A stretch of 64,000 nucleotides of DNA, taken from positions 1,550,001 to 1,614,000 of the forward strand of contig NZ_CP097843.1 in assembly GCF_023611505.1 (NCBI RefSeq), written 5' to 3'. The position numbers were made by a program, and so were the translations under genes. The DNA comes from Streptococcus oralis (GTDB lineage Bacteria > Bacillota > Bacilli > Lactobacillales > Streptococcaceae). Shown one piece after another: positions 47,882 through 60,075 of this stretch. Under the pieces are notes generated by a model, which had not been told where the DNA came from, searched no databases, and saw nothing but the letters and a program-made list of their open reading frames with translations. The first letter of the stretch is position 1. Each line of letters opens with the position of its first letter.

Positions 47882-48877
47882 TCATTCCTTGTCTAGCAAG
47901 GGAATACGGATATCAACCGCTAGTCCTTGCTTAGGTGCTGTCAAGAGTTGAACAGTACCTGCCATATCTTCGACCCGCTCCTTAATATTTCTCAGTCCAT
48001 AACTCAAGTCGTCTAAGCTCCCTAACTGGAAACCAATCCCATTGTCCACTACCTTTAGCTGCAATTCAACATCTGTCTGATAGAGATAGACATCCAAACA
48101 AGATGCCTGAGCATGGCGAAGGGTATTGCTGATCAACTCCTGAATAATGCGGAAGATGTGCTCTTCGATTTTCTTAGGCAATTTAGACACATTTTGCTTG
48201 AGACTTACCTTGAGATCACTCTTGTCCTCAAGTTCTTTTAAGAGAATTTGAATCCCTTCAACCAGACTCTTGTCTTCCAACTCAACGGGTCGCAAATGCA
48301 AGAGCAAGACCCGTAGATCTTTCTGGGCTGTTTCGAGGATGGCTGCGACACTTTGCAACTGGATCTGCATCTTTTCTCTATCAAGCTTCAAAGCCTGCTG
48401 ACTGACACCTGATAAAATCATATGCGCCGCAAACAACTCCTGACTAACCGTATCATGTAAGTCACGCGCTATCCGCTTCCGTTCTTTCTCGATGATTTCT
48501 TCTTCCTTGACTAGGCTTTGGTTTTCAGCCTTTTGAACAGCTTCTGTCAAAAGATTGAGCTTACCAGATAAGGACTTGAAACTGGCATCCAAGTCTGGAT
48601 CTGCAAAAGAAACTAGTTCTTTCCCTGCTAATAAGCGCTTGAGATTGACCTGCATTTTTCTGCGAGAAATTTCTTCCATCACCCTCCAAAAGAGGACAAA
48701 AAAGAAGGACATGGAAAGACTAAAGACAAAGATCAAGAAGATTAACTTTTCCAGTTTTTCGATATCTTGTAGCAAATAGGACCAATCAAGATTGAGAATA
48801 TCCAGTAGACTATTGGTCAAAAAGAGGATAAAAAGGAGAGAAGTCAGCCCGATTAATAGATAGGATTGCTTTTTCAT
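47882..48877 (-). CDS. liaS: LiaS/VraS-like sensor histidine kinase
   Basis: 331 residues. Two N-terminal membrane segments (about 7-26 and 45-64) with a very short outside loop, as in intramembrane-sensing kinases. The HisKA_3 motif is KERKRIARDLHDTVSQELFA with His141; the ATP-binding domain has NTLRHAQASCL and DNGIGFQ. It lies between liaF and liaR and overlaps liaF by 4 bases. Confidence 0.94.
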   Translation of the reverse strand: MKKQSYLLIGLTSLLFILFLTNSLLDILNLDWSYLLQDIEKLEKLIFLIFVFSLSMSFFFVLFWRVMEEISRRKMQVNLKRLLAGKELVSFADPDLDASFKSLSGKLNLLTEAVQKAENQSLVKEEEIIEKERKRIARDLHDTVSQELFAAHMILSGVSQQALKLDREKMQIQLQSVAAILETAQKDLRVLLLHLRPVELEDKSLVEGIQILLKELEDKSDLKVSLKQNVSKLPKKIEEHIFRIIQELISNTLRHAQASCLDVYLYQTDVELQLKVVDNGIGFQLGSLDDLSYGLRNIKERVEDMAGTVQLLTAPKQGLAVDIRIPLLDKE

Positions 48878-49572
48878 CCTCTAACCACCTCCACATCTCC
48901 AATCATACTGGTTAGGAAAATTTTGACGCTCTTGTTACTCTTGAGGTAGTCTCTGGTTTCCTGATGATAGTGTTCATTACGAAGGGATCTCTTAGGTTGA
49001 TGAAGGAAGGTAAGATCTCCATAAAGACAGTTGACACTGAGGCTGATTTCCACATCTACAGGTACGATAATCCTAGTCGTTCCGACCATTTTTCTAAGGA
49101 TAATGACATTGTCATGATTGGTTAGGATAACTCTTTCTAGATGAATGGTGTCCTTGCCCATGAGGCGAAAGAGGTTGATATCATCAAATTGGCAGGTCTG
49201 GTGACTAGAGAAATGATGGAGATTGCCAAACCAAGGATTGCGTTCATTTTTAATCGTCACCACCTCTTCAAAGACCAAGTCCGTCTCCTCTCTTTCTTGA
49301 TTCATCATCGGATAAAGAAGAAAGAGACTATAGATAACTGCCACAAAGATAGCTAAAATCACAAAGGGATTGAGCATGACGATGAAAAAGAAAAGAATGG
49401 TTGCAACAAGGAGAAAAGCATTGTTGCCTTCTTTCCCTGTATAATAGCGGAGCAAGAGCAAAAAGAGGAATAGAATCAGCAGAAAACGCGAAAAATGCTC
49501 TGATACCATCAAAATCAGAGCTCCCGTCAATAGACAGGCTTCAATAAATAAAAAGATTTGAAATTTTTTCAT
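48874..49572 (-). CDS. liaF: LiaF/VraT-like negative regulator of the LiaSR system
   Basis: 232 residues with four membrane segments in the first 90 residues (FLFIEACLLTGALILMV, then LLILFLFLLLLRYY, FLLVATILFFFIVML, LAIFVAVIYSLFLLYP) and a soluble C-terminal domain (about 120-232, KMVGTTRIIVPVDVEISLSVNCLYGDLTFL) of the cell-wall-active-antibiotics-response family. LiaF inhibits LiaS until cell-wall stress. First gene of the lia operon, preceded by an extended -10 sequence. Confidence 0.92.
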   Translation of the reverse strand: MKKFQIFLFIEACLLTGALILMVSEHFSRFLLILFLFLLLLRYYTGKEGNNAFLLVATILFFFIVMLNPFVILAIFVAVIYSLFLLYPMMNQEREETDLVFEEVVTIKNERNPWFGNLHHFSSHQTCQFDDINLFRLMGKDTIHLERVILTNHDNVIILRKMVGTTRIIVPVDVEISLSVNCLYGDLTFLHQPKRSLRNEHYHQETRDYLKSNKSVKIFLTSMIGDVEVVRG

Positions 49573-49706
49573 AGCTGCATCCTCTCCCTTCTATTTTATC
49601 ACAATTCAAAAAAGTCACCTCGGTCTGAGGATGGAAAAAGGAGATGGGACAGAAATCGCTCGTACAAGCTTGGTTTCATCAACTCACTACAGTTGACAAA
49701 AGGCTA

Positions 49707-49738
49707 CAAAAAAGGGCGGGATTCTTGTCCCGACCTCT
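49707..49738 (-). terminator. terminator of the mevalonate operon
   Basis: On the minus strand GGTCGGGA-caagaa-TCCCGCCC followed by TTTTTT, immediately after the fni stop. Confidence 0.82.
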
Positions 49739-51717
<1,979 letters not shown>

Positions 51718-51731
<14 letters not shown>

Positions 51732-52671
51732 CTTGGCTCAAATCCTTTGTTTTTGACACAATCAAGCGATAACGTTGACCGAAGATTTCTGACAAATGCT
51801 CCAAGTCTTTCTCCTGACAGAGGACTTTGACATTGGGACCAGCATCCATGGTAAAGTAGCAGGCCTCCCCTTGCCCACGAAGCTGGCGAACAAAATCCAT
51901 CGCTTCATAAGTCGCATCCGTTAGATAAGAAAAGGATGGTGATGCTGTTTTTGTCGTAGCGTGCATAGCAAGGGCATTTTTCTCAGTCAATTCCCCAACC
52001 TTGGTAAAGTCATTCTCTTTGAGATAAACCAGCATATCCTGATAATCCTTCTCAGACTGGCGTACCCAGTCATCAAAGGTCGTCGAGGTTTCCACACAGA
52101 GTTTCATCCCATCACGGCTAGAAATTGGTTTTTTCTTGTCCTCTAGCACCAACATGATCATAGCTAGCTTCAAGTCAGTATCAACAGGGTAAATCTCTCC
52201 ACTATCCTTGTCCCAGGCACCGAGTGGCCCATAAAAACTACGAGAGGAAGAACCTGAAGCGAACTTAGCCTCCTGTGCCAACTGACTTCTATCCAATCCA
52301 AGCTGGAAATAAGCATTGCATGCCTTGACCAAGGCGGACAAACCACTAGAACTAGAGGACAGGCCCGCTGCGGTCGGCATGTTGTTTTGGGTATCGATAC
52401 GGACAAATCCCTCACCTTCTGGACGGTAGCGGTCAATGATTTTGCTCATTTTGGCATGCTCAGCCTCATTTTGGAGCTGACCATTGATATAAAAGGCATC
52501 AGCCGTCGCAAGGGCTGGCAGAGGCGACAAGGTCGTCTCTGTATACATATTTTCCAAAGTCAGAGAGATACTGCTAGTAGCAGGAACCATCTCTTTTTCT
52601 TTTTTCTTTCCCCAGTATTTGATAATGGCAATATTTGCGTAGGAACGTACTGTTACAGGCTTTCGATCCAT
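51718..52671 (-). CDS. mvaD: diphosphomevalonate decarboxylase
   Basis: 317 residues. It has the N-terminal RSYANIAIIKYWGKK signature (about 9-23), the GHMP loop PTAAGLSSSSSGLSALVKA (about 99-117) and the catalytic Asp in FTMDAGPNVKVL (about 274-285). Makes isopentenyl diphosphate from mevalonate diphosphate. In streptococci this pathway is the sole source of isoprenoids. Overlaps mvaK1 by 19 bases. Confidence 0.96.
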
Positions 52672-53531
52672 GTCTGAACAGCTCCTTTCTCTTCTAATCG
52701 TTTTGCTAGTTCTTGTGCTTGGTCCAGATTGGCTACCAAGGCGATAATACAGCCTCCTAGTCCACCACCACTCATCTTGGCGCCTAGAGCACCATGGCTA
52801 ATAGCCGTTTCAACGAGGGAGTCTGCCTCAGGGCTGCTGACACCAATTTCTTTTAAATGTAAATGCGCTTGACTGAGGATTTGTCCCAGTCCCTCAGCAT
52901 CTTTTCGTCTAATCGCATCTTCTGCCTGCTGGGTCAATTCTCCCAAGGCATGCAAAAACGGTAGGGCATCCTTCCCCTTGCTTTGAACCACTTGGATGGC
53001 TTCACGAGTGTGACCATACACGCCCGTATCTGCAATAATCAAATAAGCGGATAGTTCCATCTTAAGCTCTGTAAATCCAACGTTTTTAATAAAGCGAATA
53101 GGTTGGTCACTGAGACAGGTCTTGGCATCCAACCCGCTTGGATTCATATGGGCAATCATCTCAGCCCGATTGACCAAGATTTCTAATATATCATGAGGCA
53201 GGTCGGCTTGATAGTAGTCAAAAACAGCTCGAATGGCTGCTATGCTGATAGCTGCTGACGAACCCATTCCCCGTTTTTCAGGGATAGCCGAGTCAATCAC
53301 ACAGCGAATGCAGGCCTCTTTAATCTCTAAATATTCTAACGAAGCATAAACTGCCATGGACAAAGTATCCTCCTCATAAAGACGCCACGGACTCGCTGCA
53401 GGAACTACCTTACATGTCACCTCTACCTCTAAGAGAGGCAGGGAAATGGCAGGATAGCCGTATACAACAGCGTGCTCTCCTATTAAAATAATCTTACTAT
53501 GTGCCTGACCGACACCAACTTTTTTTATCAT
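52653..53531 (-). CDS. mvaK1: mevalonate kinase
   Basis: 292 residues, GHMP family. It starts MIKKVGVGQAHSKIILIGEHAVVYGYPAI, with the ATP loop KRGMGSSAAISIAAIRAVF (about 85-103) and the C-terminal GALGAKMSGGGLGGCIIAL. The first step of the cluster, which runs mvaK1-mvaD-mvaK2-fni with overlapping ends. The gene is followed on the other side by the choline-binding protein gene and its terminator. Confidence 0.96.
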   Translation of the reverse strand: MIKKVGVGQAHSKIILIGEHAVVYGYPAISLPLLEVEVTCKVVPAASPWRLYEEDTLSMAVYASLEYLEIKEACIRCVIDSAIPEKRGMGSSAAISIAAIRAVFDYYQADLPHDILEILVNRAEMIAHMNPSGLDAKTCLSDQPIRFIKNVGFTELKMELSAYLIIADTGVYGHTREAIQVVQSKGKDALPFLHALGELTQQAEDAIRRKDAEGLGQILSQAHLHLKEIGVSSPEADSLVETAISHGALGAKMSGGGLGGCIIALVANLDQAQELAKRLEEKGAVQTWIESL

Positions 53532-53616
53532 GTTTTCCTTTAATCAGACGGAAAGACCGTCTTGCTTTTCATACAGTTGTATTTCCTCCTATCTATTTTA
53601 TTATATTTTCACAAAA

Positions 53617-53645
53617 AAAGCGATTGTTTCCTTCACAATCGCCCC
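53617..53645 (-). terminator. terminator of the choline-binding protein gene
   Basis: On the minus strand GGCGATTGTGAAGGAAACAA.. folds as GCGATTGT/ACAATCGC followed by TTTTTTTG, 6 bases after the stop. Confidence 0.82.
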
Positions 53646-53650
53646 TTTCA

Positions 53651-54670
53651 TTATTGGATCCATTCGCCATTATAATTGACGTAATAGCCTTCTACAGTCG
53701 TATTCACTGCTAAGGCGCCTGAGTTATAAGCATAGTACCATTTCCCTCCGACCTGGAACCAGCCTGTCTTCATGTCACCATTACTTGCGTTTAGATAATA
53801 CCACGTCGAACCTTCCTGATACCAACCAGTTGCCATAGCTCCTGATGAACGGAGGTAGTACCACTTGTTCCCCAGGTATTGCCAGCCCGTTTTCATATCG
53901 CCATTTGGCTCGTCTAAATAATACCAAGTGGAGCCTTCCTGATACCAACCAGTTGCCATGGCTCCTGATGAACGGAGATAGTACCACTTATTGCCAAGTT
54001 GTTGCCACCCAGTTTGCATAATTCCAGTTTCTGGGTCTAGGTAGTACCATGGAGCAGGTTTGCTTCTGTCAATGCCAAAAATAACATGAAAATCTTGAGT
54101 CCAACCCTTAGCCATTTCACCAATTGGTAGTGGATAGTAAGGATCATCACCAGAACTTCCTAGCTTATTTAAATAATACCAATGACCATCTTCATAAATC
54201 CAACCTGTCTTCAAGGCGTAATCTGCATCGAAGTAATAGGCTCTCTTCTCGGCAGAAGGATTGTACTGTTCACCATATACTTTTCCTGTATTTTCAGACG
54301 ATTTTGCCTCTAAGACTTGTTTCTCTATCTGTTCTAGCAAAGCTCCATCCGGACCAAAGTAATACCATCTTTGTTGGAGCCCAATTTCTTTTACCCCATG
54401 ATTATCAAATAAATTATCGCGATAGCCTGATCCTGAAATTTCTATGTATTGCCAACCGACAACCATTTCTCCTCTATCACCAAAATAGTACATTTTCCCG
54501 TCAATCTTATGCCAATAGATTGCTTTATGGTCATCTTTTATATAATATCTTCTATTGTCCTTATCAACAAACTGTCCACCTGTGGTATCCGCCAATACGG
54601 TGCTTGTCGCTAGCAAACTAAAGAAAAAGACGGCTAGTCCAACTTGCATCATTATTTTAAATTTTTTCAT
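53651..54670 (-). CDS. choline-binding surface protein
   Basis: 339 residues. Signal peptide 1-27 (KKFKIMMQVGLAVFFF..VLA). The protein is almost entirely choline-binding-type repeats (GWxxxxxxWYYLxxxGxM pattern), starting with atypical repeats at about 35-190 and ending with four regular ones (about 215-325, e.g. TGWQQLGNKWYYLRSSGAM). No separate catalytic domain is visible. Such proteins attach to phosphocholine on teichoic acids. The position between ritR and mvaK1 is where S. pneumoniae has CbpC/CbpJ-type genes. Two regular repeats are nearly identical at DNA level with a 123-base period. Confidence 0.92.
   Translation of the reverse strand: MKKFKIMMQVGLAVFFFSLLATSTVLADTTGGQFVDKDNRRYYIKDDHKAIYWHKIDGKMYYFGDRGEMVVGWQYIEISGSGYRDNLFDNHGVKEIGLQQRWYYFGPDGALLEQIEKQVLEAKSSENTGKVYGEQYNPSAEKRAYYFDADYALKTGWIYEDGHWYYLNKLGSSGDDPYYPLPIGEMAKGWTQDFHVIFGIDRSKPAPWYYLDPETGIMQTGWQQLGNKWYYLRSSGAMATGWYQEGSTWYYLDEPNGDMKTGWQYLGNKWYYLRSSGAMATGWYQEGSTWYYLNASNGDMKTGWFQVGGKWYYAYNSGALAVNTTVEGYYVNYNGEWIQ
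53809..54050 (-). repeat. near-identical 123-base tandem repeats inside the choline-binding gene
   Basis: The segment beginning ACCAACCAGTTGCC at 53821 recurs at 53944 with few changes. Each unit encodes two choline-binding repeats (41 residues), so the copy number could change by recombination. Confidence 0.75.
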
Positions 54671-54734
54671 TCGATCTTTCCTCCATAACTGATTGTAGCA
54701 AAGAGTTGACTGTATGTCAATATATAGAAATCCC

Positions 54735-54769
54735 TCAAAAAAAGCAGTTACACAACTGCAACTGCTTTT
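54735..54769 (-). terminator. terminator of ritR
   Basis: On the minus strand AAAGCAGTT..AACTGCTTT stem with an inner loop, followed by TTTTG. Confidence 0.8.
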
Positions 54770-55459
54770 CTATTCTTGCATGGTGTACCCAACACCACGC
54801 ACGGTTTTAATGTAGCTTTTTTGACCTTTTACATCAAGCTTGCTACGTAGATAACGGATATAAACATCCACGATATTGGTCTCTGTCGCACTTTCGTACT
54901 TCCAAACACTTTCCAACAACTGCTCACGAGTCAAGACCTTCTTGCTTCCCATGAGAGTGGCCAAAAGGTCATACTCACGGCGCGTCAGAGCAATCATCTC
55001 CTCGCCACGATAAACGGTATGATGTTCTACATCCATACGTAGGTTACGGTATGACGTTGGGACCTTCATCTGACTACAGTGTTGGTCAATGAAGTCCCGA
55101 CCTCGGAAAATCGCTGAAATACGAGCCACCAGCTGATCAATAATCACTGGCTTATAGATGTAAGAAACGGCGAATCGCTGGATTGTCTCAATCTGGTCTT
55201 GCAATTCTTCGCGATGGTCCAAGACTATAATCACTGAGGCTGGTTTTGTCCGACTAAGCCTCTCTGCAAAATCCTGGGCTGTCATATCCCCCAGACGAGC
55301 ATTCAGTAAAATCAAGTCATAATCTGTCTGGAGAGCCATGGAGAGGGCTTTTTGCCCCTTCTCTACAAGATCAACACGGTATTGCTCTTTTTGGAGTTCC
55401 AGACTGAGAAAACGAGCGAGATTTCGTTCTTTCTCATGTAATAAAATCCGTTTCCCCAT
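54770..55459 (-). CDS. ritR: orphan response regulator RitR-like
   Basis: 229 residues. Receiver domain (about 1-118) followed by an OmpR-type winged helix (about 135-228, ending YIKTVRGVGYTM). The phospho-acceptor position is Asn53 (LILLNARLG) instead of Asp, and a cysteine sits at 128 (IDQHCSQ). Both are the hallmarks of pneumococcal RitR, a repressor of iron uptake that is controlled by oxidation of Cys128, not by phosphorylation. There is no sensor-kinase gene next to it. It lies 11 bases after gnd. Confidence 0.95.
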   Translation of the reverse strand: MGKRILLHEKERNLARFLSLELQKEQYRVDLVEKGQKALSMALQTDYDLILLNARLGDMTAQDFAERLSRTKPASVIIVLDHREELQDQIETIQRFAVSYIYKPVIIDQLVARISAIFRGRDFIDQHCSQMKVPTSYRNLRMDVEHHTVYRGEEMIALTRREYDLLATLMGSKKVLTREQLLESVWKYESATETNIVDVYIRYLRSKLDVKGQKSYIKTVRGVGYTMQE

Positions 55460-55470
55460 GGCAGACCTAC

Positions 55471-56895
55471 TTATTTTTCGTCATACCAAGAGTAGTGGAA
55501 GATTCCTTCTTTGTCTTTACGTTGGTAAGTATGGGCACCAAAGTAGTCACGTTGTGCTTGGATTAAGTTAGCAGGAAGGTCTGCTGAACGATAGCTATCA
55601 AAGTAAGTAATAGCTGCTGAGAAAGTTGGCACTGGTACACCAGCTTGAACAGCAAGAGCTACGATATCACGAACTGCTTGTTGGTACTTGGCAGTAACAT
55701 CCAAGAAGTACTCATCCAAGAGAAGGTTTGCAAGGTCTGCATCACGGTTGTAGGCATCTGTGATCTTTTGCAAGAAACGAGAACGGATGATACAGCCATC
55801 ACGCCAGATAGAGGCGATGTCTGCAAATGGCAAGTTCCAGTTATTTTCTTTAGAAGCCACACGCAATTGGGCAAATCCTTGTGCGTATGAGATAATTTTT
55901 GAGAAGTAAAGTGCTTGACGGATCTTTTCGATCAACTCAGCCTTGTCTCCTTCAAATTTGAAGGCAGCTGGTTTTGGAAGAACCTTGCTTGCATGCACAC
56001 GTTCTTCTTTGTAAGTTGAAATGTAGCGAGCAAATACTGATTCAGTGATGAGTGACAATGGCACACCAAGGTCAAGAGCTGATTGGCTAGTCCATTTACC
56101 AGTTCCCTTGTTCCCTGCAGCATCAAGGATATAGTCTACGATTGGTCCATCCTGACCTTCATCGTCTTTACGGCTCAAGATATCAGCTGTGATTTCGATC
56201 AAGTAGCTGTCCAATTCACCCTTGTTCCACTCAGTAAAGATTTCAGCCATATCTTCTGCAGAAAGACCAAGCAAGTGTTGCATCAAGTCATAGCTTTCTG
56301 CGATTAATTGCATGTCACCATACTCGATACCGTTGTGAACCATTTTTACATAGTGACCAGCTCCATCAGGACCGATGTAAGTCACACATGGTTTGCCATC
56401 TTCTGGTGCTTTAGCTGAGATTTCTTCAAGAACATCAGCAACCAATTCGTAGGCTTCTTTTTGTCCACCAGGCATGATAGAAGGACCTTCAAGGGCACCT
56501 TTTTCACCACCGGAAACTCCAGTACCGATAAAGTTGATCCCTGAGTTTGCCAATTCTTCATTACGACGGATGGTATCTTTATAGAAAGTGTTTCCTCCGT
56601 CAATCAAGATATCACCCTTGTCGAGGTGTGGAAGAAGGGCTTGAATTGTAGCATCTGTACCAGGTCCAGCTTGAACCATGAGCATGATACGACGAGGTTT
56701 TTCGATTGAGTTTACAAAGCTTTCCACGTCATAGCTTGGCACAAAGTTCTTTTCAGGATGGCAAGCAATCACGTCTTCTGTTTTTTCTTTACTACGGTTG
56801 TAAATGGCAACTGTATAACCACGAGATTCGATATTTAGGGCAAGGTTACGACCCATTACGGCCATACCTACGACACCAAAGTTAGCTTTTGTCAT
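55471..56895 (-). CDS. gnd: 6-phosphogluconate dehydrogenase (decarboxylating)
   Basis: 474 residues. NADP-dependent oxidation of 6-phosphogluconate to ribulose 5-phosphate. It begins [27 protein letters not shown] (Rossmann motif GxAxMG), with [21 protein letters not shown] (about 125-145) and [18 protein letters not shown] (about 177-194). The gene is usually the only gene between mapZ and ritR in streptococci, as here. Confidence 0.97.
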   Translation of the reverse strand: MTKANFGVVGMAVMGRNLALNIESRGYTVAIYNRSKEKTEDVIACHPEKNFVPSYDVESFVNSIEKPRRIMLMVQAGPGTDATIQALLPHLDKGDILIDGGNTFYKDTIRRNEELANSGINFIGTGVSGGEKGALEGPSIMPGGQKEAYELVADVLEEISAKAPEDGKPCVTYIGPDGAGHYVKMVHNGIEYGDMQLIAESYDLMQHLLGLSAEDMAEIFTEWNKGELDSYLIEITADILSRKDDEGQDGPIVDYILDAAGNKGTGKWTSQSALDLGVPLSLITESVFARYISTYKEERVHASKVLPKPAAFKFEGDKAELIEKIRQALYFSKIISYAQGFAQLRVASKENNWNLPFADIASIWRDGCIIRSRFLQKITDAYNRDADLANLLLDEYFLDVTAKYQQAVRDIVALAVQAGVPVPTFSAAITYFDSYRSADLPANLIQAQRDYFGAHTYQRKDKEGIFHYSWYDEK

Positions 56896-56970
56896 GTGAC
56901 ACTCCTCTTATTTCATTTGTTTTATTTTATCATTTTTACCTATGAAAGGAAAGAATTTTGTAACGGACTC

Positions 56971-58413
56971 CTAATAGTCCAAGTCATCTGCATGACCAGA
57001 ACCATTCCCTACAAAGTAACCCGTCTTACAGTTGAGGGTGAAGAGGTAGGTTCCATCCGGTTTGTAGAGGTTGTAATAGCCGTTTCCGTTTACAATATTG
57101 ACACGTTCGAGAATGTATTGGTTGCCAGTGATGTAGCCACGTGCACGTGATGTTGCTAGGATCTGTTCCAATACACCATCTGCAAACGTCCAGGCAGGAT
57201 TGTTGCTATCGTCTACAGCTGATTGGTTATACGGTACACGACTAAGTCCTCTCTGTAGATTTACACCATCACCAGATAAACCACCATTTGTATCTCTAGC
57301 TGGTGCCGTAGTGCTTGTTGAAGGCGTCGTACTGCTTGCATTGTTTTCTGTAGCGGAACTTGAACTTGCTTGACTTGAGCTGGAACTTGAGCTGGAAGCA
57401 CTGGTTTGTTGGCTCTTACCAAGGCTAATCGCCTGAGCTAACAGTTTATCAAGCTCTGTATTTCCCGTTTTAACTTCCGTGAACTTAGCATCCGCCTTGG
57501 CTTTAGCATTGGTATCCAAGACACCGTCAGTAATAGCTGGACTTTCAAAGAGGGCATTGATATCTTGAATGGCCTTGATTTGAGTTGCTAGGCTATCGTA
57601 TTTTGACTTAGCTAGTGTATAATCACGGCTACCTTCTAACTTATCTAGCAAGTTTTTTAGCTGGCTCAACTTATCGAACTGGCTATTTTTTAAAGCAGTC
57701 TTATTGGCATCTGTATAGAAGGAGTCATAAAGCGTATTGAACTCTTGCAAGTCGGTTTGCGATTCTTGATTTCCTGAAGATGCTTGAGAAGACTGAATTT
57801 CTTGGTTTGAACGAGATACCTGACGGTAGACATAATACGTCCCAGCAAGAACAAGAATCGCAGCTACCACAGAAACGATGGTAATCACACGTTTCTTTTT
57901 AGAGCCTGTTTCAGGTTCCGTCTGTACTGATCGTGATAGGGAAGTGTAGGTTTCTTCTTGTTCCTCATTTTCCTCATTCATTTCCTTGGATGCTGTTTCT
58001 GTTAAAACGAGAGGCTCTATTTCAGTACTTTCTTCATCTTGAAGTGGAGGAACAAACTGAGTAGTTTCTTCATTGTCTATCTCTTCAATAGATTCCTCGG
58101 AAACCACATCTGAACCTTCTACCTCTCCAGAAAGTTCACTTGTTTCACGAACTTCTTGGATCAATTCCTCTAAGTTTCGAGTAGAAGCCAATTCTTCTTT
58201 TTCAAACTGACGAGTTTCGAACTTATCTGCCTCGATCTCTTCGCGGTGCCGTTTGATGTATTTGTCCAAGATATTATCTTCAGGCAATACTCCAGCCTCA
58301 ACCTCTTCATTCTTACGAATTGCTTGACCAACAGTCAAATCTTTTGCTTTGTCAAAGTCGAATTGTGGCTCTTGCTGTTCTTTTTTATGACGATCATGTC
58401 TTTTCTTGCTCAT
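56971..58413 (-). CDS. mapZ: mid-cell-anchored protein MapZ (LocZ)
   Basis: 480 residues. A long acidic cytoplasmic part (1-170) begins [47 protein letters not shown]. One membrane segment follows (about 175-196, [20 protein letters not shown]). The outer part has a helical domain (about 215-335), a Ser/Thr-rich linker (about 337-370) and a C-terminal peptidoglycan-binding domain ending [14 protein letters not shown]. MapZ marks the division site ahead of FtsZ and is a StkP substrate; a Thr-rich motif ([10 protein letters not shown]) is near 115. Confidence 0.94.
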   Translation of the reverse strand: MSKKRHDRHKKEQQEPQFDFDKAKDLTVGQAIRKNEEVEAGVLPEDNILDKYIKRHREEIEADKFETRQFEKEELASTRNLEELIQEVRETSELSGEVEGSDVVSEESIEEIDNEETTQFVPPLQDEESTEIEPLVLTETASKEMNEENEEQEETYTSLSRSVQTEPETGSKKKRVITIVSVVAAILVLAGTYYVYRQVSRSNQEIQSSQASSGNQESQTDLQEFNTLYDSFYTDANKTALKNSQFDKLSQLKNLLDKLEGSRDYTLAKSKYDSLATQIKAIQDINALFESPAITDGVLDTNAKAKADAKFTEVKTGNTELDKLLAQAISLGKSQQTSASSSSSSSSQASSSSATENNASSTTPSTSTTAPARDTNGGLSGDGVNLQRGLSRVPYNQSAVDDSNNPAWTFADGVLEQILATSRARGYITGNQYILERVNIVNGNGYYNLYKPDGTYLFTLNCKTGYFVGNGSGHADDLDY

Positions 58414-58425
58414 GAGTTTACCTTT

Positions 58426-59583
58426 CTATTTTACCTCTTGGCGTTTCACACGCTGACCAAAGTACTGATACAAATCCACTTTTAAGGTCCCGTTATACAG
58501 TTTTCGTTTTTTATCAGCTGGGCTTCCGTACTTACTTTCAAATGCTTCATCACTGGTCAGGATAAATTTACTCCAGGTTTTCAGTGGCGCAAACACCTGT
58601 CCCATCTCAGCATAGAGCTTGGTAACTCCTGCATCATCAGACAAACGCTCACCATATGGAGGATTGGAGATGATGACACCATTTACCTTGTCCGAGCGCA
58701 AGTCTTGTACCCGCATTTGTTTAAAGGTGATATCACCTGCCACACCTGCTGCTTGAGCATTTGCCTTGGCAATTTCAACCATACGAGCGTCTATATCACA
58801 GCCCATGATATCCAGTTCCAGTTCACGGTCAATTTTCTTGGCAGCATCCGTACGCACTTCTTGAATTAACCGATCGCTGACCCAGTTCCATTCTTCAAAA
58901 GCAAAGGAACGGCGAAGACCAGGGGCCATCTTCTTAGCTATCATAGCCGCCTCGATACAGAAGGTTCCTGAACCACAGGTCGGATCAATCAAGGGCTTGT
59001 CTGGATACCAGTTTGAGAGTTGTAAAATGGCTGCTGCCATGTTTTCTTTGATAGGCGCTCCACCCTTTTCCGTACGATAACCACGTTTAAAAAGGCTAGA
59101 ACCTGTCGTGTCAATCATGACAGTTGCCACATCTTTCAGGATAGATACCTCAATCTTAAACTCAGGACCAGTTTCCATCAAAGGAACTCCTTCTGGGCGG
59201 GCATAGTGTTTTTGTAATTTCTTCACAACAGCTTTCTTAGAAATAGCCTGAACACTGGGCTCGTTATGAAGTTTAGACTTAACACATTTGGCCTTTGAAA
59301 TCGGGAAACGCGCCCCAAGTGGGAGATAGTTTTCCCAATCTAGAGCAAAAACTCCTTGAAAGAGCTCTTCAAAGGTCTTTGCAGGGAAGCTTCCAACTAC
59401 AATCTTGATGCGATCCGCTGCACGAAGCCAAAGATTGGTCTTAATGATTGCCCGCACATCACCGTGGAAACGAACACGGCCGTTTTCAACCTGGCAATCA
59501 TAGCCTAATTCTCGCACCTCACGTCCAACGACAGCCTCAAGACCCGCTGCAGCAGTTGCGATTAAATTAAATTGTTCTTTCAT
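58426..59583 (-). CDS. THUMP-domain class I SAM-dependent RNA methyltransferase (YpsC/RlmL-like)
   Basis: 385 residues. N-terminal ferredoxin-like and THUMP domains (about 1-160) precede the methyltransferase: DPTCGSGTFCIEAAMIA (about 200-216), MGCDIDARMVEIAKANAQAAG (about 260-280) and the N6-adenine/guanine-type motif VIISNPPYGERL (about 304-315). The family modifies 23S rRNA or tRNA; the exact base cannot be read from sequence. In B. subtilis the same gene, ypsC, also neighbours rnpB and gpsB. Confidence 0.93.
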   Translation of the reverse strand: MKEQFNLIATAAAGLEAVVGREVRELGYDCQVENGRVRFHGDVRAIIKTNLWLRAADRIKIVVGSFPAKTFEELFQGVFALDWENYLPLGARFPISKAKCVKSKLHNEPSVQAISKKAVVKKLQKHYARPEGVPLMETGPEFKIEVSILKDVATVMIDTTGSSLFKRGYRTEKGGAPIKENMAAAILQLSNWYPDKPLIDPTCGSGTFCIEAAMIAKKMAPGLRRSFAFEEWNWVSDRLIQEVRTDAAKKIDRELELDIMGCDIDARMVEIAKANAQAAGVAGDITFKQMRVQDLRSDKVNGVIISNPPYGERLSDDAGVTKLYAEMGQVFAPLKTWSKFILTSDEAFESKYGSPADKKRKLYNGTLKVDLYQYFGQRVKRQEVK

Positions 59584-59616
59584 TTCTAGTCTTGCAAGAC
59601 CTTTCTCTTGTTCACT

Positions 59617-59657
59617 TTAAAAAATGAGGTTGAGAAAGATTTCTCAGCCCCAACCTA
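59617..59657 (-). terminator. terminator of rnpB
   Basis: On the minus strand GGGGCTGAGAAA-tc-TTTCTCAACCTC (one mismatch) followed by ATTTTTT. Confidence 0.8.
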
Positions 59658-59659
59658 TA

Positions 59660-60053
59660 TGCAATTTTCTATAAGCCATGTTTTGTTCCAGAAGTGACTA
59701 GGACCACTTCCTTCGATAATCATCTGTCTACCGCTAACAGCATAACTCTGCTAGCAGTCAGAGTACTACGTTCGTTTCCGTGCACTCCATGCCCCGACCA
59801 AAATTTGGGTTGCTAGCTTGAGGGGTTTACCGCGTTCCACTCTCTCTGTTTCCAGAGAGACTCCGTCACTGTGGCACTTTCAAGCCTAATCTGACTTATC
59901 CGAAGACTTAGCCATTTCGACTGCCGTAACGATCTCTCGTCCCTAGGCTTATGGTTTCGCCTAGCACAAACACTACAGGCATCACAGCCTGTGCTAGCAT
60001 GGACTTTCCTCATGAAAAGAGAATCTCTTCACGCGATTATCCAAAAATTGCAT
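59660..60053 (-). ncRNA. rnpB: RNase P RNA (class B)
   Basis: On the minus strand the ends pair (TGCAATTTTT with GAAAATTGCA, P1). Conserved parts include GAGGAAAGTCCATGCTAGCAC near the 5' end (CR I), GTAAACCCC..GAGCAACCCAAA-type region (as GGTAAACCCCTCAAGCTAGC), and CAGATGATTATCG with ACAAAACATGGCTTATAG near the 3' end (CR V region). The length of about 394 bases fits class B. It is the catalytic RNA that trims tRNA 5' ends. The exact ends are estimated from the P1 stem. Confidence 0.96.
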
Positions 60054-60075
60054 TTATGCACTTGATAGACACTCA

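Noticed and set aside
49573..49706. Possible remnant of a transposable element between liaF and fni
   Set aside because: The stretch contains only a short CAACT/AGTTG hairpin and the mevalonate terminator; no transposase remnant can be read in any frame.
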